64,000 nt of DNA from assembly GCF_918797505.1 (NCBI RefSeq), contig NC_092798.1, positions 50,986,985-51,050,984 on the forward strand, read 5' to 3'. The notes under the pieces were generated by a model. That model searched no databases. It was given only the letters and a program-made list of their open reading frames with translations, and was not told the DNA's origin. The first letter of the stretch is position 1, and each line of letters starts with the position of its first letter. The translations under genes and the position numbers were made by a program. This document shows, one piece after another, positions 35,601 through 44,700 of this stretch. The stretch comes from Bemisia tabaci. Its lineage: Eukaryota > Arthropoda > Insecta > Hemiptera > Aleyrodidae.

Positions 35601-38600
35601 AGGAGGAATCCATTTCTGATTTCCATTTTGATCAAAAAATTATCGATTGACTCAATATTTTCATTTGAAGAGCGGCTGTCATTTCCTTACGGGAAAATAC
35701 AATGAAAGTGATGAAGAAACCAGGTCTGTCGAACCATTTCACGTCACAAGTACGGCGGACCCGAGACGACCGTTTTGAAAGTCCAAATTCTGAGGCGTTT
35801 TTAAGTTGATTTTTTGAAGGTTTCCGGTGATCAAAAAACTCCAGGAAAATTCCTGTGACATCAGGAGCCTTAGTTCTTTCGATTAAAGCAATAAAAAAAA
35901 TCGGTGCAACAGGCCCATATCACCCATGCCAACATGACTACCCTAAACAGAGCAGTAATGCAGTGGGAACGAAAACACACTAACTTTCAGAGTGTTTTCA
36001 TTCTCACCTTCCTTTTTCTATCGCTGTTTTGAGCACTTCTGATAACAATTTTGGAATATCCTTTTGTGAGTGGATGCGTCTATCCATAATACTAAGCTGT
36101 AAAAAAGTGGAAAAAAAACTTAGATTGGTGTGCTTATATTCTCTCTTATTCAGTAAGTATTCCACTTAACAGACCTGCTATGTATTGTTGTTCATAGCAA
36201 TTCATCCAATTGCTCAAAATGGTGAGTAAATAGGCAACCTGATATTGAACCTCTTACCCCTTTTTTAGAAGCAGCAAATTGTAGCAGTTTAGCGATGCTG
36301 GCTAAATTGTTTCTGTGATTGTTTGACAGCGTTTTGTTTGCCTCGAGAGGAATGATATCGAAGGCATCCGGGGCAACTATGGCAGAGTTGAAAAACTGAT
36401 AGTAGATTAAATGTCCGATGACCTGGAGGAAAAAAATTCATGTAATGGTTAAAAGAGTTTGAAATAAAATAATACTTTACATAGATCTCGTACACTTCAA
36501 AACGATTTGGTGGGTTGATAATTAATTTAAATGATAGAGAATCTTTTAAAAAATTAATTAATGGTGGTATTGAGGATTTTCCTGTACATAAAGAAAATCA
36601 ATTTACTATTGCTAAAGATGCAGTTTTCAAGGCAGAACTGAAAAATGTTGACTTACTCAAAGAATACATTTTAAAAAGGAGAATTTTAATTTTTAAATAT
36701 ACAGTCTGCCCTCTCTGAAGCGGATTTCAAGGGACCAGAACATTTCGCCGCTATTGAGAGGTTGCCATTAGAAAGAGGTCAACAAAAAATTACATGCGAT
36801 TAATATAGGAACATCAAGGGACCAGTAGATCTTGCCGCTATACTAAGTTATCCGCTATAAAGAGTGCTGTTTTGAAGAGGGTCGTCTGTATCAAGGAGGA
36901 AATGACAAAAAAGAAGTGTCTTGTGAGGCTTAAAATACCATAAAGTCGATTTAAGTTGTTGTTCTTGTTGCATGTGCAAAAAAAGCAATTTGAGAGACCC
37001 AATAAGTTCATTTCTTTGACTATTTGCTTCTTGACTTATATGAGCTCTTTAGGGGTAGATGAATGTACTCTGAAAAATTTTGTGTGAGAAATCTGCAAAA
37101 TCTACAGTAGAAGAGATTTAAAGTAATACTTGAATACCTTTAATACATCTTTCTCACTCAGTGTTGGGAACTTCTTCTGTAAGGCACTGCGCAAGATTTT
37201 AGCCATATACAACAGTCCATAGGGAATGACAGTTTTGCTTTGAGTGATTCGATTCAAAAACATGGTTGTCAAGGATTTCAAGGATTCAATGGCCGTTTGC
37301 AGGCGGTCCCTCACTTCTTCATACTGCAGCGCTGTCTCTTGATCTACATTTAGGGGCAAGTCGGACTGTTTACCCGTGCTCATTTCTTGCTGACTTCGCC
37401 AATTTCTGAAGATGGTAATTGGATTAGTATCAATGATCATGTCCCGAGCGCCCAAGACTTTCTTGATCAAAGGTCCTAGAATAACACGCAGCGACTGTTG
37501 CCCAAATTTATGCCGAGCGTAATTCACTGCAACTTTTAAAACTAGTGGATTGCCGGTAATAACATCATGGACACTATCAAATTTATTCTGGATTTCCTCT
37601 TCGAGTGAAGTCCTCAGAAGTTTGAGGAGCAAATACTCATCTCGATGGCTACTGCCAAAATTAAACAAAGTAAAAATGAGTTGTTGGAGGAGTTTTTGAG
37701 TGCGACTGTACGGTACTAAAAATATCAACTTAGATAAATATACAGGATTTGTTTGAAGTAAATAGAACAGATGCTGATATCCGTTTAGCAAATCTCTACT
37801 TTCTTTCTGCAAAGACTTCAATCCACCTCGACTGACAGTTGAGGTGCTGTTTGTCCTCTTATTTACAACATCATTTAAAGCCTTTCTGTGTGTCACAACC
37901 TCTTCAAGAGATATTCGGTTTTGAACAAGTAGGCCAATTTTGATATCCATTTCATCTATTTGTTTTGCTAGCTCTTGACTGTGCCGAATGTACTGAACTA
38001 CTTGCTTCCTCAGCGACTGGAGTTCAATTTCTTTTCGATAATCTTCGATGTTAAAATCAAGTAGTGGGACAAATTTCCGTACGATTTTGAAGGATGGATT
38101 TGTTTGCATGGATATAGTAGTGAGAGCTTGGCGTACCATTCTGCCACGCCATAAGGCTTGAATTTTTATAATTTTATCGACATTATTCTGATAATAGTTA
38201 AGCCTTTCAATAAAAGTGGTGTGTTTATTTTTCAACCGGTTAATTTCCTTGACTTTTTTCAACAGTAATGTATTGCGCCACCACCTTTGAATAATTCTCA
38301 CATAGTGCTCGTTAGCTTCAAAGAAAGACAAACGATGTGCTAACTTCTCTCGAAAGAGATAACCTCGACAACATGCTTGGAAATTGATTATACATTTTTC
38401 CATCTCCTGAGCCTCTTTCTTCTTGGCGCTTCTTGATACAATATATTCGATTTCCTGTTTGCCGAGATACTCAGGCTCACTTTTTTTTGAATCTACTGGC
38501 TGCGTACATTCGTAATTTCCGTTTCTCATATCAATAAACACTTTGTGTTTTTTTTTCGTAATATAAGAGATCCATGGTGAGTCCCCAGTTTTTTTGCGGT

Positions 38601-41600
38601 GGAGATGTTTCAAAGACTTGTATATATCTGATGAATTACTTATTTGGCGGTTGCCGAGAATTTGATTTTCATGCAGGGCAAACAAGCATCCATTCTCATC
38701 ATTGTTAGCAAGGGCTGCATTCACTTCCACCAAGAAACGCCAAGCAGTGCGAATCTCTTCAACTTCTTGCTTGGCATCGATGATTATCTTCTCAATATCC
38801 TCTAGCCAAAGTTCAGAATCATTCTTCTGCTTTTCCAGTTGCTCTAAAAGCATAGTGTAGATCATTTCATCTTCTTGATCTGATATGTTCTCACTTACAT
38901 TTAGAATTGGATTCTTCAAAATTTTCAGTGCCTTGTTTTTATTGTTCTGAAGTAAGGCAGCATTCAAGTCGTGTAAACTCTCGATTATTGCATCATTTAC
39001 TTTACTTTGTTCGTTTACAATGTCAATGCACTCTTGGATATTTTGATACGTCAAAAGTGGGCAATTGCAGGCCTGCGATACTTTATAATAACGGTTAGCA
39101 CACAGGGCTCGATAATATGGAAGTTTACAAGCTTTGTCTAGGTTACTAAGGTGAGCGTTCAAATTGTTCAAGGAGTCCCATACGAGCTCTGGATTTTGTG
39201 TATCGACTGCTCTTGACACAGATGATATTAAAAATAATACATCAACACTACCGACAATATCATCATGGGTTAAATCACAGTTTAAATCAGTTTTGTCCAC
39301 CTTCATTTCTTCAAAATAAAGAGGAGCAGAGAAGTCATCGATTTTCGACTGATTTAGTCCTAAAGCTGGGCTCTTCAGGGCCTTCATGAGATCGAAAACA
39401 GTTCCTCTATCTAACGCTTCGTTAACCTGAGAGACAGCAGTAGTTAAATTGCTTGATTTTTTTATGTTATCATTAGTCTCATTAACCATTGTTTGCAGAA
39501 ACCACTTTATGTCTGTGATATCATCTAAATTTACTGAGGAAAAGTTTGAACGTAAGGCGCTCTCTGCATAGGACACGGCATTGTTACCATTGACATTTTT
39601 CAAGTCTAGTGAGGTAAATAGTGATAGGAAATCTTCGGCGATACGTGAGATGTTATTTTCCTTCAGATGTTGTTTCGCAGAGTTAAGTATGTTTTTGAGT
39701 GAGCATTTAATGTTTACTGCCGAAATGTATCCCTGAATCTCGTCTAATAAGAGGAGGCCATCAAAATCATCTGGTTCGTGACTTGCATTCATAGACTGAA
39801 AAACAGAACATTTTGTTTGAAAATTTATAGGAGGAGAGGGGAAAAATTAGAAGGCTTAAAGACAGTTGTACAAAAAAATGGTGACAAAACGCTCCGGCCT
39901 CATGGGGTTAACTAGCGACAATCCTGAGATGGTTATGTCTTTAATAATTGCAGGTTCTACTTCAAAAAACGGCTTTCTTGGTTTATGGTAACTCTCCTAT
40001 CACTATCGCTTTAACCCAACAATTTTCTTGGGTCTAAAGTACTTTGTGATGTTCATAAATATTTAAATTAAACCATAAGCCTTGACGAGATATTAAAACA
40101 ATGATTTATTTTACAACTTGTTTTAGCATTTGCTATAATCTAGAAAGTTATGAGACTGCGCAGAGGAGGAAAAAGCAAGTTTTTTCCTTGAAAAATTTTG
40201 TCTTTGCGAGATTTTCTCAACTTCACCTGGGTTTGCAGTCAAATGGCAACTTTGTTTCTGGAGTAGTAACCCATAGTTTTACAATGCATTTAAAAGAGTG
40301 ATTCTGACCAAGCCCAGATCCTACTTTCCCCGCCCAGAGGCAACAAGAATTTTTCCGCCATCATAGTGGTTCTAGGGGGGTAAATTACGTATTAAGGGGG
40401 CTCATGGGGGCCTCCTTTAAAAAATTGTGAAAATATCATGTTCCTTCGTTAGACCTATTTTTCGTCAAGTCTTTCCTGTATGACTGCTACTAAAACAAAT
40501 GTTGAGTAATTTTTTTCGTCTATCCCCTCCTTTTCTCCAAAATTTACCACCCTTTAGCAACTTAAGTTGCTTGCACAGTTTTTCCCATGATTTTGACTCC
40601 TTTGTTGAAAAATGAAAATAGCAAAATTTTGTACTCACAAGTTCACATTGTACCTGATAGATTTTTGTGATTCATGGTTCTACTTACTCTGTTTATGGAG
40701 CTTTCTTCTTTGGATTTTTTGGCTTCATGAAGCACAGCGATGTACTCTGAAATATTGTGGGCGTAAACATCTTTCACTTTTGCAGCAGGATTTTTTAACC
40801 CGACAAGGAGTGCTTGTGAATCCTGAAAGAAGAGGGAAGAGTAAAAATCCGAAACAGAGGAAATTTTGTTTGAATAAATATCGGCTATAATTGGTCGACC
40901 AAAAAATTCACTCAGAGTATAGTTTGGAATTTTTTATTAAAGCTTTCAAGAAAAAAGATAAATTTTGCGTACTAGTAATAGAGATGATTTGATCCTCTTA
41001 AAGTTTACTTATGAAAAAAGATAGAAGAAGAAGATAAAAAATAAAAAAATTTAAGAAAATAGTAATGGCAGTTTCAAACACCTGTTTTTCTTTCAATTTT
41101 CTGCACATTAAAAATCATGGCAGTACTAGCATTTGATCTTTAATTAAAAAATTTACATATGTGACTGTCTACAAAAACCTTACCTTAGCTCATGAGGGTG
41201 AAATTTTCAGTGCAGTGATTTTTGTGGAGCTGGGTCTAAAAATTAGATTCTGAGATATTAAAGTAAAACTCTGCTCATTATCCTAAGGAATCTGTCATAT
41301 CTGATATAGTTAATTTTAATACTAAATAAAAATCAAAGTCAGCGAACATTGTCAAGCAATGTGTGGAGGTACCAACACAAACCCTAAATAAAAAAGAGGA
41401 CGGCGTAAGGTCACAATATAAACTGACAACTTCCTACCAAGAACATAGCAGGTTAGAATTTTAAGCAAATTTCCCTTGAATCTACGTTTTTTGAACTATA
41501 AACTGTGGACCACTATACGCCCAGTTTGGTTTTGACATATTTGTGTTTTTTTTTTCCCCCTCACTGTTTGGAGAACACTTCTCTATGACTCATTATGAAG

Positions 41601-41699
41601 AACTCAATTCTGAGTTTCTATGTACTATGATTCCATTTTCTGTGGACAGTCAAATATTTGAAATTATTAAAATTGTTCTAACTGTAAAGACTTCGAATG

Positions 41700-41732
<33 letters not shown>

Positions 41733-44700
41733 AACCTTGGATGAAATGGCATTGTTGATTTGCTGCACTATTGATTCATAGCTCACTTCCTGGCGGTTTC
41801 CTGACAACAGTTCACCGATCTTTTGGAAGGCAGGCATTTTGATTCCTCTTTCAGTGATCTCATCTTGAACGGCTAAAACTTCTTCATCTGTGGACAAACA
41901 GCAAAAAATATTAAGGGTAAAAACACACTTGGCCACTTTTTACTTTTTCTACAAAGAGCTCTTGTTGCTCTCGATGGTACACTCTTATTTAATTACCGGG
42001 ATGATGAGAAGAGCCTGATTCTTGGAGGATGCATAAGCGTACTCAACAACCTTCTCATTAGCATACGCTCAAAAATGTTCAGGCACAATATTCATGACTC
42101 CAGAACTCATAGATGGTAAACTGGAAACAAAACTTCGGCGGACCATGCTGTTGGTATGGAGCTTTCCTGGGATTGCCTAACTGAAACGTAGCAGGGACTC
42201 TTGATTTTCTAGGATTTATGGTCCCCAAAAAGTATTGTGAACAAAATAAAAGACTCCTCTTGTCCTCACTTTAATTTAAGCTATTGAGAGATTCTAAAAT
42301 CAGTTTAGAGAAAACAGCTAACGTGATAAGAAAAAAGGTGATAGCACTAACAGCTGAAATTCAGTGTCTGTTAAATTTCATTGCTTTTTCATAGTACTTA
42401 TGGAACTTTGAAAAATTTACTTCAATTTGTGAAATTTCAAATAGATACCAGGTCTGCTCAATAAGAAACCGGATTTTGGTGATGGCTAGCCCATTGGGCG
42501 TCCAAATTAGGTTTCCTTGGACTTCCCTGATAGCTGATAACACATTGAAGAACGCTAGATTCACAGATTTTGTTTATTTTGATGAGTGTTGATTCTGAGT
42601 CACCTTGAATACGAGTAAGTCAGATAAGTTCTGAGATTTTCATCATGCAATCACTGATCGAGCAAAGATTTAACATTAAATGTTGTTTCAAACTCAGTAT
42701 ACCCTGTACCGAAACTTTTGGTATGCTCAGGAAAGTTTAGCAAGATCATTGTATGTATGAGATGTAATCACTGTTTTGAGTGGTAAAAACGGTTCAAAAC
42801 TGGTCAGGAGCCTGTCGAAGATGAGAAGCATGGGAATCGATCATCAACGGCAACTGACATTTGCCCTCGTGGAAGAAGTACGGGCAAAAGTGCTCGAAAA
42901 TGGTTGCTTCGAGTTTGCTGAATAGTATGATATTTCTGAAGGCTCGGTACATTCAGTTTTGATAGAATATTTAGACATGCATCGAGTTTTAGGTAAACAT
43001 GTCTCGTGATTGTTGTCCGTTGAATAAAAATCCAACAGAGTGTCAATTTCCCTTGAGCTTCTTGAACGTTCTCACAATGATCCTACACTTTTGGATAGGA
43101 TAATTTTCGGTGACAAAACTTAGTTGTACAGTTAAGATGTGGAGACGAAACTCCACTCATCCTTGAGGGTTGTTGAAGGTAGTGCAAGACTGAAAAAAGA
43201 GACAATTTCGGTCAAACATGAAAATTGCAGAACACCCATGAGGTTGACTTACTTCAAGCCACATTACAACAATGCTAATTAAGATTTATAAAATTTGTGA
43301 ATGTAGCGTTCTAAAATATATTTTTAGCTATCAGGAAAGTCCAAAAAAACCTAATTTGGATGCATTGTGGGCTAGTGATCACCTAAATCCAGTTTCTTCT
43401 TGGAAAAACCTTGTATTTAAATAACATGTTTTATTTTTGAATGAAAAAATGATGAATGACCAAGGAGGAAGTACAGAAAATGGTGGTAAGTAGATTCACA
43501 CGGACAATGGTGGTGGACATTTCTACGTCACAGCAAGCGAACACAGGTCTATGGAAATTAAGCAAGATGAAGTTGGGTTATGTTGGCATGGGATAGCGTG
43601 TCTACAATTTGTTGCAGCCTCATTCTCATTGGCTGGTACGCCAATGTATGTTTCTACGTCACGACTGAATTTGAAGGTGGCTACCTCGCCACCACCTCCT
43701 GTATTTTTTTCTGTGATAAATGCCACTCTTCAACAATTTCTTATTTATCCTCTTATAAATTCAGGATGATCAGCAAAAATTTCAAGCTATGAGGTCGGCT
43801 CATTTCCTTTTTGTGCCAAAAAAAATAACAATTTGACAATGATGAAATTTTTGAAGAGTCTTCATTTGAAATAAGTATTTTTACATAGCAGTCATATATT
43901 TGACGAGAAAATTGTTTAGTATTTGATTATTTTGTTTTAAAAACAATTCCTAGAGAGTAAATGCAAATTTGCTTCATGAAAAAAGTGGATTTTCAGCCAT
44001 ACATGGTAAGCAACAAGAAAAAATGTGCAAAACATGTATTGAAGTGGCAAGGATAATTTGTACATACATTCTGTTGAGTTTCAAGATGACTGTCTGAATT
44101 TTTACAACCCAAAAATTTCAAATGATGACCCAACATTGAAACTCTCCAACAATTTTGAGTGATGTTTGACATTTTATTGAAAAGGTTGAGGCTATCCAAA
44201 TTTTTTCTACCTTTCCAAAGACGAATCAAAGTCACTCCGACATTTTTTGCATCCTGGATGCACTTCATTAACTGAAAGCTCTTGCTCCAATGGTCACACT
44301 TTCATCATGCAAAAAGAAATTGGCTTTGTTATAAGCATTCTAGAGACTCTAATGAGGAATTTTTTCTCACATACCTGAAAAGTCTATCTTTCCATAGAAG
44401 TCGTTCATCACGGGAGCATGACCATTTTTGAAAAGGTGTCTGCTCAGAGCATGCAGGCAATATATTACTCGGGGCATATTCTTCTTGTCGTAGACATCAG
44501 TTGTTTCAGGGTGAAAAGTCTGTGAAATAAAAATTGTTTTAGTGTTTCTTATTTGCACAAGAGAAAGAATATAATACTGTAAACTTGGCATGATTCAACT
44601 TTAAATTACCAGAACTTCGCTTTCCTAACAAATTGTTTTAGGATTGAGGTAAATTAATTTTCTTCATTTTTCTGATTCTTTAGGTACTAACACAGCAAAT

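Noticed and set aside
43500..43710. Relatively GC-rich block suspected to be a MITE
   Set aside because: TTTCTACGTCAC occurs twice in direct, not inverted, orientation, and no ends or duplication could be defined.
43993..44268. 91-codon minus-strand frame next to IQGAP exon 3
   Set aside because: The CH domain reads directly from exon 3 to exon 4 in phase; this frame has no place in the protein and no IQGAP similarity.
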